This document shows, in pieces, positions 47,575 through 56,188 of a stretch of DNA of 64,000 nucleotides. Within the stretch, counting starts at the first letter, position 1; each line of letters opens with the position of its first letter. Location: assembly GCF_042427615.1 (NCBI RefSeq), contig NZ_JBHMEZ010000003.1, positions 682,001 through 746,000 on the forward strand, written 5' to 3'. The DNA comes from Formosa undariae. GTDB lineage: Bacteria > Bacteroidota > Bacteroidia > Flavobacteriales > Flavobacteriaceae. Under the pieces are notes generated by a model, which was given only the letters and a program-made list of their open reading frames with translations, did not search any database and was not told where the DNA came from. The position numbers were made by a program, and so were the translations under genes.

Positions 47575-48301
47575 TTAATTAAGAACTAAGGTTACATCTC
47601 TTAGAGTCATTAACCCTTGGTGTAACTTTTTTGCCTCTTCATTTATTTGTAAAGGCCTTATTATTAAAGAAATTGATATGGGTTTATTCGAAATGTTTTT
47701 TACTTTATAGCTAAGTATCGCTGCAGGTATACTGCTATCGTCTACATTTCCTGGAATTAATGGATTAAAGGCTCCTACAATGACAGTTACCGGCAAATCT
47801 TTATCCTTTAGAAATACGTGTCCAAAAGGGTAAGCCGTTTTAAACATGGCTTCAGCAAAACGTGACAAACCATGATTTCTACCAATAGCACCTCGTTCTC
47901 CGTGATAATACCGATCTGACATAGGTCCTTCTAAAAGTAAAGCTTGTGCTTTTTTTTCCTTCCACTTGAATATTAATTGCAAAAAAAGCAGCACGATTTG
48001 ACAGTGGTCATTTAGATATAATTACATTAAACCCTTTGGCAGGAAAACTCATAATTTCCCAATCATGAATTGCACCATTTCCTGTTAATGAAATGGTTCC
48101 TGTACCAATACCACCAACAGGCATAGCAACACGTTTTAGATATTCTCCTGTATATGTTTTTAAAACAGGCCAATCTTTTTGTTGACTGAAACAAGTCGTT
48201 CCTAAAAACAAACTCCATAGTACAACAAACCAATTATTACCTATTTTCATACTACAGAGTTCTTTTACGTTCTTAAACTTCTTTATGTTTTCATCTTTCA
48301 A
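47575..48301 (-). pseudogene. Truncated and frameshifted GH116 N-terminal fragment
   Basis: The first 97 codons (48301-48008) give a signal peptide and VAMPVGGIGTGTISLTGNG, the signature of GH116 (GBA2-type) beta-glycosidases. The frame ends at a TGA, but continues beyond it as NRAAFFAINIQVEGKK, then shifts by one base in an A-run into QALLLEGPMSDRYYHGERGA and FGHVFLKDKDLPVTV, ending at 47575. Thus one nonsense codon and one frameshift in an otherwise collinear N-terminal domain of about 240 residues. The catalytic barrel (some 500 residues in full-length proteins) is absent. Non-functional unless both changes are sequencing errors, and even then truncated. Confidence 0.85.
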
Positions 48302-48314
48302 TCTTCAAAAACAT

Positions 48315-49364
48315 TTATTCAAAACTAATCTTAAAGACGTGAGAACTACTTCCGTAACCTGAATTTACTTGCACACCTGTTGCTAAATATAAATACGCTG
48401 GTTTATCGTCTATAAAAAGTATTTGGGCGCGCTCTAAATGGCCATCCAGTTTTCCTCTATAAGACACCGCATCTTTTAAATACTCTTCTCCAACATAGTG
48501 TTGTAAATCTTCGTAGGCACGTATTGTGTTCTCTACGGGGAAAGAAAAACCATCTCCAGACTTCCACAACAAACCACCACCTCTATTTCCTAGGGCTCCT
48601 CTAAAATCACGACTCATCATGTATACGGAATCATTCATTGTAAAAGCATAAGCATCTTCAAGTGGCATTTTTTCTTCCGTAACTCTTGTAGGGTTATGCA
48701 TGTATGGTCCTTCAACAGAATCGGCAACAACAACTCCATAAGAGTAAACATATCCTTTAGGTTCTTTTCTAACTACAGATTTATGATACAAGAAATATTT
48801 CCCTTTGTATTTAATTAATGACGGATTAGAAACGCCTAATCTCGCTGTGTAATTCCAAACTGTAGAATCTTTTGTTTGACGTAAAATTGTACCATCGGCT
48901 TCCGCACCTTTTGCAGGTCTCCAAGTATCATTAAGATCATCGGCAACATACATTACAATACGTTGTGTTTTTAAATCGTCGTTTTCATTTACAATAAAAC
49001 ACAGCTGATATTGCCCATCGATATGGCTAATTGTTGGATTGTGTGGCGAATTAAATACCCCATCTTTATCTGGCACAGCAAGACCTACATATTTAAAAGG
49101 TCCTTCTGGACTATCGCCTACATAGTGTCCAATTTCACAGTCTTTATACCAGCCGTTAAAATCAGGTTGTGTTTCGGTAGACCATTGTGCGGCAAAAAGG
49201 TGTGTTTTACCATCTTTACCAATTACAGGAGATGATCCCCAAACATGCATTCCTTTTTGCATAGCAGCATCACCTATATATTCTAATTTCATATTTTGAG
49301 CATGAAAACCACAGCTAATGAAAATGAATAATAAGGTAACTAATGTTGTGTGTTGTAATTTCAT
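48315..49364 (-). CDS. GH43/GH117-like five-bladed propeller enzyme C, secreted
   Basis: 349 residues with a signal peptide (about 1-22). Propeller strands: MHVWGSSPVIGKDGKTHLF, EIGHYVGDSPEGPFKYV, HNPTISHIDGQYQLCF, VSNPSLIKYKGKYFLYHKS and EDAYAFTMNDSVYMM. A paralogue of propeller A (41.5-42.7 kb). It keeps the order of acidic positions in the early strands, but no catalytic assignment is made. A GGGGTAA element lies 123 bp upstream of its start. It heads the run with the GH116 relic, CE1-like esterase and propeller B. Confidence 0.75.
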   Translation of the reverse strand: MKLQHTTLVTLLFIFISCGFHAQNMKLEYIGDAAMQKGMHVWGSSPVIGKDGKTHLFAAQWSTETQPDFNGWYKDCEIGHYVGDSPEGPFKYVGLAVPDKDGVFNSPHNPTISHIDGQYQLCFIVNENDDLKTQRIVMYVADDLNDTWRPAKGAEADGTILRQTKDSTVWNYTARLGVSNPSLIKYKGKYFLYHKSVVRKEPKGYVYSYGVVVADSVEGPYMHNPTRVTEEKMPLEDAYAFTMNDSVYMMSRDFRGALGNRGGGLLWKSGDGFSFPVENTIRAYEDLQHYVGEEYLKDAVSYRGKLDGHLERAQILFIDDKPAYLYLATGVQVNSGYGSSSHVFKISFE

Positions 49365-49486
49365 TTTGAATATTTTGAATGTTCCAATTATAGTATTTGT
49401 AGTTCTGTATCCTGCAGAATTTTGATATTTATAAATTTTTATAAAGATATAAAATCATAAAATTACTTATTCTTATCTCATAGGAC

Positions 49487-49493
49487 GGGGTAA
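49487..49493 (-). promoter_or_regulatory. Recurrent GGGGTAA element (upstream of propeller C)
   Basis: GGGGTAA on the plus strand, 123 bp upstream of the start at 49364. See 42741-42747. Confidence 0.3.
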
Positions 49494-49541
49494 TTATGTC
49501 TATAAATATGGTCAATTTTGAGTATTCTATATCCTTTATTT

Positions 49542-52094
49542 TTATTTATAAACAAACCATGCGCTTGCATTACAGGCTTTACTAGATTTTAATTGCGTCC
49601 AATGTGCACTAAACCCTTTTGGAAATTTATAGGTTATTTTTTCTCCTGCTTTTAATTGAAAAGTTTTAAACAAAACAGGTTTGGTTAAGTAATGGTTTAT
49701 ATGAATGTATAACTGAAATTCAGTATCAACATCAGATTCAAGTACTACAGTTTTTTCGTCATAACCTGTCATCAAATACATATCTGATAATTGATTAGCT
49801 TGTACTTGGGTGTTTTTCCAAGGACCACCTTCACCAACGGGTTTACCTAAACTCCACAAATCATCGATACCACCAAACCAAAGCGCTACATTACCATCAT
49901 CAGATTTATAAATATGTTCTGATTCCTTAGCATTCATCTTTACACCACTTAAAACCAACAAACCATTCCATGTATTAAACTCTGTAATTTGTTTATTGTG
50001 GGTTGTAACAGGTCTCAACATTTTATACAAAGGCTCCTTTCCTACTTTATAAAGTGGTAGTTCATAAAATGTACCAGAAATATTTGCTAACTCTCTTTCA
50101 GATTCTAATTCTCTGGTAACTCGCGATGTTTTTGCCGAAAATCGTTTTGAGTAATTCGCGTGGCCTTTTGGTAATCTTAAGCGATAATCTTTCGCATGTA
50201 GTATAACGGATGCTTCATCTTCCGTCCAAATTTCTTTTTCTTTACTATCAGAATCATTTGCTGAATTTTCAGTATAAAATTCAACTTCTTCTCCAACTTT
50301 TTTATCTTTTAACGCTACTATTGACGTGCTATCCTTTATACCTTTTACAAACTTAAAGTCGTATTTTAAAAATTCATAAGATTGAGTAGTTGTAAATTCA
50401 TCATTACCTATTGTCCCTGCATATACACTTAAATTATAATTAATTTTATTACTAAATAGTTTTGTATGTGAGACTTTACTCGTTTCATCTATATTTGCAA
50501 TCTCTTTAAACAACTCTTTTCCTTCATTACTATTTTTAAGATTACGATCTGTAAAATGAATAGTCGCAGTTAATTTACTGGTTTTATGAGCGATCAATCT
50601 TACCCATTCTGCTTTTAAATCTCCTTTAAAAATATAATAATTATATCCTTCTTTTTCTAAGGTTACTTTTTGTAAATCTGTCCAAGTTCCTGTGCCATCT
50701 TCATCAACTTGAATGGTAATTGAAACTGGTACTTCTTCGAAATTATTTAAATGTAATATCCTGTTATCAAAACTAGCAATTAAGAAAGGAAGTGATGGTT
50801 TTTCAGCAATCACCTCATCATTTAACCATATGGCTCCGTAAGCCGATTTTGGTCCCCAATTACCTAGCTCTTCACGTTTTCCAAACCAAAGGTTAGACTG
50901 TGGCTGACCAGCATAAGGATTTCCTTGAATACTCGTCTCGTCTGTAGCCAAAACAACCATATTATTCCAACTTAAAAAGTCTGGTATATATCGTAAATGT
51001 GATCCTATTGGTTTAATTCCTGCGGTATGTGTATGAGAAAATGTAGAAGGAAAATCGTAAAACATACCATGCATATCCATCATCATTTTACCGTCTCCAA
51101 CCTCTCTAATTCTTGGCCACTCTGTAAACCAACCATGAGAAGGATCGTTGTTATAGGTCGCTTTAGGTAACAAGTACGTTTTCCATGTTTCGTTTTCAAG
51201 CACCTTTAATTGGATAGATCTTTTATCCCATCCCATTGTCCACAGAGGAGATTCATCATTGGGGATTGCGTTAATTCCGTTTTTGGTTGTAACATCTGTA
51301 AATTGCCTGCGTTCTACGATTTTGAAATTTTCGCCATCAAATTCAGCTAGAATACCGTTATCTTCTTCCTTCTTACTATTTTCTAAGGTGACTTTCCAAT
51401 CTTTTCCATTTTCATGCAGATGCTCGCCATTATTTGCTAATACTAATTTTCCTTGACTGGTGTAGGCTCCTTTACCATGCCAACCTGGTAAGGGATTTTG
51501 ATACAGTTTTTTAACATTAAGCGTATATACATTTACTTCATATAACATACCTTCCATATCGTAATAATAAACCATATTTTCAGGATCTTTTAAATGCCTA
51601 GCAATAGCGGTTAACCGACCTTTCATATCTTTAATAGGAATAACTCTTACGTCTCCAGAATGACTAATAACGTAAGGCCCGATAAGTAATTGGTTAGATT
51701 CCTTATGAATCATTCTAGCAGCTGGTGTACCACCAATACTCCCCTGAAACACTTGCATATTTTTATGTTTATCGATAATATACAGTTTGTGTTCACTTCC
51801 TTTTGGCTCATGTGCTGCATAATTAATCATATACAGTTTTTCATTCCAAACGGCTAGCCCTCCAATTCCGCATTCATTTCCAAAACGATAAGTTCCGTTG
51901 GCTCTTGCATGTGCATAACTTGTTAAGTGCGGGTAAACACCGCTTACTTGTCTGGTTCCAGAAACGGAAATTAATTCTCCTGCATTGGTTGTTATAGTTG
52001 TATGTTGATTACCCATCTTTGCATCCGAAGTTTTACAGCTTAGGCAGAATATACACAGTGATAATAAACTAGTTTTAAAAAAAAAGGTTTTCAT
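49542..52094 (-). CDS. Large lipoprotein of unknown function with duplicated C-terminal module
   Basis: 850 residues with a lipobox ending at Cys20 (FCLSC). I do not recognise the family. Residues about 40-370 look like a beta-propeller (GGLAVWNEKLYMINY, LLIGPYVISHSGDVRVIP, NGILAEFDGENFKIVERRQ). The segment about 375-545 (FLSWNNMVVLATD, NLWFGKREELGNWG, DNRILHLNNF) is repeated at about 690-850 (FNTWNGLLVLSGV, ALWFGGIDDLWSLG, DEKTVVLESD), each unit ending in a beta-sandwich. The duplication spans a propeller blade plus sandwich. Context (between GH2 and a GH43-like gene) suggests a surface or periplasmic carbohydrate-active enzyme or binding protein; a lyase is possible. Confidence 0.6.
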   Translation of the reverse strand: MKTFFFKTSLLSLCIFCLSCKTSDAKMGNQHTTITTNAGELISVSGTRQVSGVYPHLTSYAHARANGTYRFGNECGIGGLAVWNEKLYMINYAAHEPKGSEHKLYIIDKHKNMQVFQGSIGGTPAARMIHKESNQLLIGPYVISHSGDVRVIPIKDMKGRLTAIARHLKDPENMVYYYDMEGMLYEVNVYTLNVKKLYQNPLPGWHGKGAYTSQGKLVLANNGEHLHENGKDWKVTLENSKKEEDNGILAEFDGENFKIVERRQFTDVTTKNGINAIPNDESPLWTMGWDKRSIQLKVLENETWKTYLLPKATYNNDPSHGWFTEWPRIREVGDGKMMMDMHGMFYDFPSTFSHTHTAGIKPIGSHLRYIPDFLSWNNMVVLATDETSIQGNPYAGQPQSNLWFGKREELGNWGPKSAYGAIWLNDEVIAEKPSLPFLIASFDNRILHLNNFEEVPVSITIQVDEDGTGTWTDLQKVTLEKEGYNYYIFKGDLKAEWVRLIAHKTSKLTATIHFTDRNLKNSNEGKELFKEIANIDETSKVSHTKLFSNKINYNLSVYAGTIGNDEFTTTQSYEFLKYDFKFVKGIKDSTSIVALKDKKVGEEVEFYTENSANDSDSKEKEIWTEDEASVILHAKDYRLRLPKGHANYSKRFSAKTSRVTRELESERELANISGTFYELPLYKVGKEPLYKMLRPVTTHNKQITEFNTWNGLLVLSGVKMNAKESEHIYKSDDGNVALWFGGIDDLWSLGKPVGEGGPWKNTQVQANQLSDMYLMTGYDEKTVVLESDVDTEFQLYIHINHYLTKPVLFKTFQLKAGEKITYKFPKGFSAHWTQLKSSKACNASAWFVYK

Positions 52095-52521
52095 TTTACA
52101 AGTAATTTAGGTAAAACTAAAGAATAAATGGATAGTGTATAGAGTACTTTTGAGTCGAATAAGGGGTTACAACGATTCACCTAACCAAATTACCCCTATG
52201 CTATTCAGTATTTTGAGAGGTATAAACAAATAGATTAAAAAGATTTATTTCCTTATAATATATCCGTGATATTATCTTTTTCTAAAGGTTAATTAGTACC
52301 CGTTTCACCAGAGTGTTTCACGAATAAGTGCAGATGTTTTTTGTTTAACATAGAAGACTATTCTTCTCACAAACAGAATGTTACAAAAACCATTTACATC
52401 ACATTTGTTAAACCATTTTGTAGTGTGTGGGTTCGTAAAAAAAAAGAATATTTTCAAGCTATTTCTTTACAGTGATACTGTTATTCCAAAGGATATTAGT
52501 AAAAATTATTAGACGAATTGA
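52095..52521. promoter_or_regulatory. Gap upstream of the 850-residue lipoprotein gene
   Basis: 427 bp without a recognised gene. Near the lipoprotein start it carries GGGGTTA at 52163-52169 and the opposite-oriented TTACCCC at 52190-52196, an imperfect inverted pair (AGGGGTTA ... TTACCCCT) 69 to 102 bp upstream of the start at 52094. The part nearer GH2 is AT-rich and contains short open frames that look accidental. Confidence 0.4.
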
Positions 52522-55098
52522 TTATTCACTTTTTAACTCTTGTGTCCACTCGCTTGCAAATCCCCATTGTTTAATCACTCGCATTTTATAATAAATAGGA
52601 GTTCCTTTTTTAATATTAGGAATATTGAGAACTCCTTTTACTTTCGTTTTTAATTCTTTATCATAAATCCCCGGGCTTGTACCATAAACTATTTCATACA
52701 AGTAGTCATATGGAGATACACTAAAGGCTATAAACACACCATTGTCTGTATGTTTTGTATTCCAAACAATTGGAGGTAATTCATCTTCATCTTTTATTAT
52801 TTTTTTTACTTCCGATGGCACGCTCTCTCCTTTATTATTAATCGCAATTAATTGATAGTTCCAAAGCTCACCTTGTTTAATTTTTTTATCTTCAATTTCA
52901 ATAAAGTCATTTGTAGTTACTTCTGTACTATAAGACAAACTGTCTTTTTTATATTGCACATAATAAGATTCAGCATCCTTACTTTTATCATAAAAAACAC
53001 GAATCCCACTATTTGCTGTATTTACAAATGTTATTTTAGGTTGTTTTGGAACATTAAGCTTAACAAGTTCTGTGTGAACTTTATAATCTTGCGGGTCTAA
53101 AAAACTAACTTCTACCATACTTAAAGTCTCCTTTTTATTCCATTTTAAGAGCAGATCAAGAGCAGTATCTCCTGGAAAAATAGTTTTAACAGTCTGTGTT
53201 TGTATCTCAATAGGGTTAAAATCCTTATCAAAAAGTATCATCTGCACTTGATAACTTCTTAAAATATTTGCAGGAATATCTAATTTTTCTCTTGGCTGAA
53301 TAGTAATTTCAGCCGTTCTCTTCTTTGTATCTATATTTAAAATGGTTAAATCTCTTATGGGAGAAAATTCTTTTTGAATACTATAAAACCCTTTTTTCTT
53401 CTCTCTAAACGACGTTACAATTCCCCAAGCTCTATTTTGTGATTCCGGGGTTTTCCATCCTTCTTTACCATGATAGGTACTTCTGTAATCGTTAAACGCC
53501 CAGAGAGCACCCCCTAAAATATATTCTTTATTCCGTAATTGATTCAGTATTTCTTCGGCAGGAACATCTCCTAGGCTTGGATCTTCAGAATTTAATACCT
53601 TACCAAATTCTGACATAAAAATGGGTTTCTTATGATTTTCCCATGTACCATACGCTTTTTTACCCCAATTCTGATATGCATTTAGCATCACCAAATCTGC
53701 ATACATTGTAGCTTCTTTAGGTGAATTATTAGCAGTATTAGACACATTAACTGCTATTCTATTGGGATCTAATGTTTCTGCCAGTTCTATAGCTCCTTTT
53801 ACATAAGCATTTACTTTTGGATTTTTAGAAGTCATACCCAATTCGTTACCTACACTCCATCCTACAATGGCAGGATGATTATAGTTATTTTCGATGATTT
53901 GCTCTAGCCACGCTTTAGGCTTCGGATGATCTGGATCTACTAACATATCTTTTCCCCAAAGTCCAACTTCTTCAAAAATTAGAATCCCTTTTTCATCCAA
54001 ATAATCGATGTATTCTTTAGGTAAATTCACATGACTTAAGCGTGCCATATTTGCACCTAGACTTTTCATTAAATCTATATCTTCTTTAATCCGTTCCAAT
54101 GGTAAAGTGTTCCCAGTAAATCGATCTTCTGGAACAACATTGAGTCCAACAGGTCTTATACTCTCACCATTTAAAAGTAATTTTAAACCGTTAATCTCTA
54201 ATTTCCGGATACCAAATCTATCCGAGTTTGAATGTAACATAGCATTGCTATCGGACATAGAAACCGTAGACTCGTATAAATTAGGAAAATCAAAATGCCA
54301 TAAATTCACTTTGGACTTTGGCAACGTATAAGACCAATTTACAATATGCTTAATGGTGTTAGCAGGAATTGTTGTTTTCACCTCACCTTTTGCAACAAGC
54401 TTTCCTTGACGTTTAATATTTATATTAAATGTTATTTGTTTAGAAGTGTTACTAGAATTACTACTTACAATTTTTACACCTAATTGAGCCGTTCCTTTTA
54501 TTAAGTCAGGCACTGCGTCTATGTGTTGAAATTCGATACGTGTTTTAGGCGTTATTTCTAACCAAACAGGTCTTCGAATTCCTCCCCAATTCCACATGGC
54601 ACCACTCTTAAAAACATTATTAACCAATACAGTTAATCTGTTTTCTTCCCCCGGATTTACATAAGGGTTGATATCAAAATGAAATGGTAAAAAACCAAAA
54701 TCATGTTCACCTAAAAGATGACCATTAACCCAAACTTTAGCATCATTATAAACAGATTGAAATACCAAACGGAGTTGTTGTGCTGTGATTGCATCGTTAA
54801 CCGTAAAGGTTCGGGTATACCAGGCATCTCCAACATATTCAGAATATTCGTTTATCAAATCCCAATTTCCAGGAACAGACATAGTCCCCCAAGATGCTGT
54901 GTTCACATCTTTTGAAAACCAGTTCGAAGATTCTCCTTCTGCGTAAGGATCTGTTTTAAAAGACCATTCACCATTTAATGTTATAATTTGATTGCTTTGT
55001 GCGTAACTAAAATTTACCGTAGTAAGACATAAGATGACAATAAGAAAAGAAAATCTAAAAATCTTAAAAGGACACCTTTTTTCCATTGTTTTTATCAT
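52522..55098 (-). CDS. GH2 beta-galactosidase-like enzyme
   Basis: 858 residues with a signal peptide (about 1-33; M5 is an alternative start). GH2 order: jelly-roll sugar-binding domain (about 35-210, LVFQSVYNDAKVWVNGHLLG), Ig-like domain, TIM barrel (about 305-600) with acid/base Glu419 in GWSVGNELG and nucleophile Glu497 in FMSEFGK, then C-terminal beta domains (about 620-850) resembling fibronectin-III (YYVQYKKDSLSYS, WNYQLIAINNKGE). Family members are beta-galactosidases, beta-glucuronidases and others. Galactose is favoured only by context. The FnIII-like tail is an accessory part not needed for catalysis in the family. Confidence 0.93.
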   Translation of the reverse strand: MIKTMEKRCPFKIFRFSFLIVILCLTTVNFSYAQSNQIITLNGEWSFKTDPYAEGESSNWFSKDVNTASWGTMSVPGNWDLINEYSEYVGDAWYTRTFTVNDAITAQQLRLVFQSVYNDAKVWVNGHLLGEHDFGFLPFHFDINPYVNPGEENRLTVLVNNVFKSGAMWNWGGIRRPVWLEITPKTRIEFQHIDAVPDLIKGTAQLGVKIVSSNSSNTSKQITFNINIKRQGKLVAKGEVKTTIPANTIKHIVNWSYTLPKSKVNLWHFDFPNLYESTVSMSDSNAMLHSNSDRFGIRKLEINGLKLLLNGESIRPVGLNVVPEDRFTGNTLPLERIKEDIDLMKSLGANMARLSHVNLPKEYIDYLDEKGILIFEEVGLWGKDMLVDPDHPKPKAWLEQIIENNYNHPAIVGWSVGNELGMTSKNPKVNAYVKGAIELAETLDPNRIAVNVSNTANNSPKEATMYADLVMLNAYQNWGKKAYGTWENHKKPIFMSEFGKVLNSEDPSLGDVPAEEILNQLRNKEYILGGALWAFNDYRSTYHGKEGWKTPESQNRAWGIVTSFREKKKGFYSIQKEFSPIRDLTILNIDTKKRTAEITIQPREKLDIPANILRSYQVQMILFDKDFNPIEIQTQTVKTIFPGDTALDLLLKWNKKETLSMVEVSFLDPQDYKVHTELVKLNVPKQPKITFVNTANSGIRVFYDKSKDAESYYVQYKKDSLSYSTEVTTNDFIEIEDKKIKQGELWNYQLIAINNKGESVPSEVKKIIKDEDELPPIVWNTKHTDNGVFIAFSVSPYDYLYEIVYGTSPGIYDKELKTKVKGVLNIPNIKKGTPIYYKMRVIKQWGFASEWTQELKSE

Positions 55099-55134
55099 GC
55101 TATTATTTTCTAAAAAATAGTTCTCTTTAGTTTT

Positions 55135-56112
55135 CTAATTTGGATTTTCAGAATCCTTTTTCAAATCAAACCTTTCAAGATATTCGAAACCATTCTTACT
55201 TGCTCTCTTTACACCCCATTTTATGAGTTCGCCTTTACCGCTATCGGTAAACGCCTCTGGTCGATATCCTCCAGGGGCCCAAGGCACATTTTTGTCTGAA
55301 AAATTGTGCGTCTTTTTAAAATTCAAACCATCTTCTGCATACATAATAGACCTTCGCACATCTTCTGGCCCCTCTCTCCCTATCATTGTTCCAACGCCCT
55401 TTCCTTGCGGCCATACAAGCACTTCATGCCCACCGTTTACCACCGGATTATTTTCATATTTTACATACGGACCTTCGGGTGTATTAGCAATGGCAACTCC
55501 CATTTTAGTTTCTCTTGGTGATTTTCCCCACTGGCGGCCTTTGTAATACAACCAGTACTTCCCATCACGAACAATTATACTTGCATCGTCAATCCGATGA
55601 CTATCAAACTGAGTTTTATCTGCACTCGGTACCATTATTGGATTGCTAGAAAGTTTAGTCCACGGTCCATCTGGCGAATCTGAAAAAGCAATACCTATTC
55701 TGGTTTTAGATTTCTCAAGATCTTGAGTTTTATAAGGATTATTTACACCAGAATAAAAAAGATAATACTTATTGTTGGCAACTAAAACACCTGGCGTAAA
55801 GCATCCTTCATCATCCCAACTTCCTTCTTTCCCAGGAGGCAAGGCTTCTCCTTTCTCCGTCCACGTATATCCGTCTGGTGATGTTGCATACCATGTGGCC
55901 CACCTAACATTTTCTCCAACCTTCCAATACCAAACATAATACACCGTTCCTACTTTTATAATATCGCTCGGATCTCCGCGCTTTATACCAAGTTCTGGTC
56001 CCAATGCCTCAATAGGGGTATAAAAAGCCGTTACCGATTTTATATCCGATTGAGAAAAAGAAGTATTCATTCCCAAAAACAGCATAGTTATTATTACAAT
56101 AAACGTTTTCAT
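55135..56112 (-). CDS. GH117-like propeller enzyme (putative alpha-1,3-anhydro-L-galactosidase type)
   Basis: 325 residues from the ATG at 56112, chosen because it opens a proper signal peptide (MKTFIVIITMLFLGMNTSFS); the frame is open to 56175 but that extension is not signal-like. Five-bladed propeller strands: GDPSDIIKVGTVYYVWYWK, WATWYATSPDGYTWTEKG, CFTPGVLVANNKYYLFYSG, IGIAFSDSPDGPWTKL and MGVAIANTPEGPYV. The RGDPSDIIKV and FTPGVLV strands recall GH117, known from agar degradation, but the RDPS motif reads GDPS and the length is shorter than typical GH117. The enzyme probably removes a terminal sugar, possibly L-type. Clustered with three sulfatases and GH2. Confidence 0.65.
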   Translation of the reverse strand: MKTFIVIITMLFLGMNTSFSQSDIKSVTAFYTPIEALGPELGIKRGDPSDIIKVGTVYYVWYWKVGENVRWATWYATSPDGYTWTEKGEALPPGKEGSWDDEGCFTPGVLVANNKYYLFYSGVNNPYKTQDLEKSKTRIGIAFSDSPDGPWTKLSSNPIMVPSADKTQFDSHRIDDASIIVRDGKYWLYYKGRQWGKSPRETKMGVAIANTPEGPYVKYENNPVVNGGHEVLVWPQGKGVGTMIGREGPEDVRRSIMYAEDGLNFKKTHNFSDKNVPWAPGGYRPEAFTDSGKGELIKWGVKRASKNGFEYLERFDLKKDSENPN

Positions 56113-56188
56113 AGGTATTAATTTTAATAGATAATATTTATTTAAATTCTGCTCTCTCATTAAAAAACAGGTCATGTTTGAATCTTTC

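Noticed and set aside
52290..52480. Minus-strand frame of about 43 codons (TNPHTTKWFNK...) in the gap upstream of the lipoprotein gene
   Set aside because: No family resemblance, no start codon and short; treated as accidental.
55223..55546. Plus-strand open frame of 107 codons
   Set aside because: Opposite the GH117-like gene; no domain, no promoter, composition typical of antisense frames.
56113..56175. Upstream ATG of the GH117-like gene at 56175
   Set aside because: The added 21 residues are not signal-like, while the ATG at 56112 starts a standard signal peptide.
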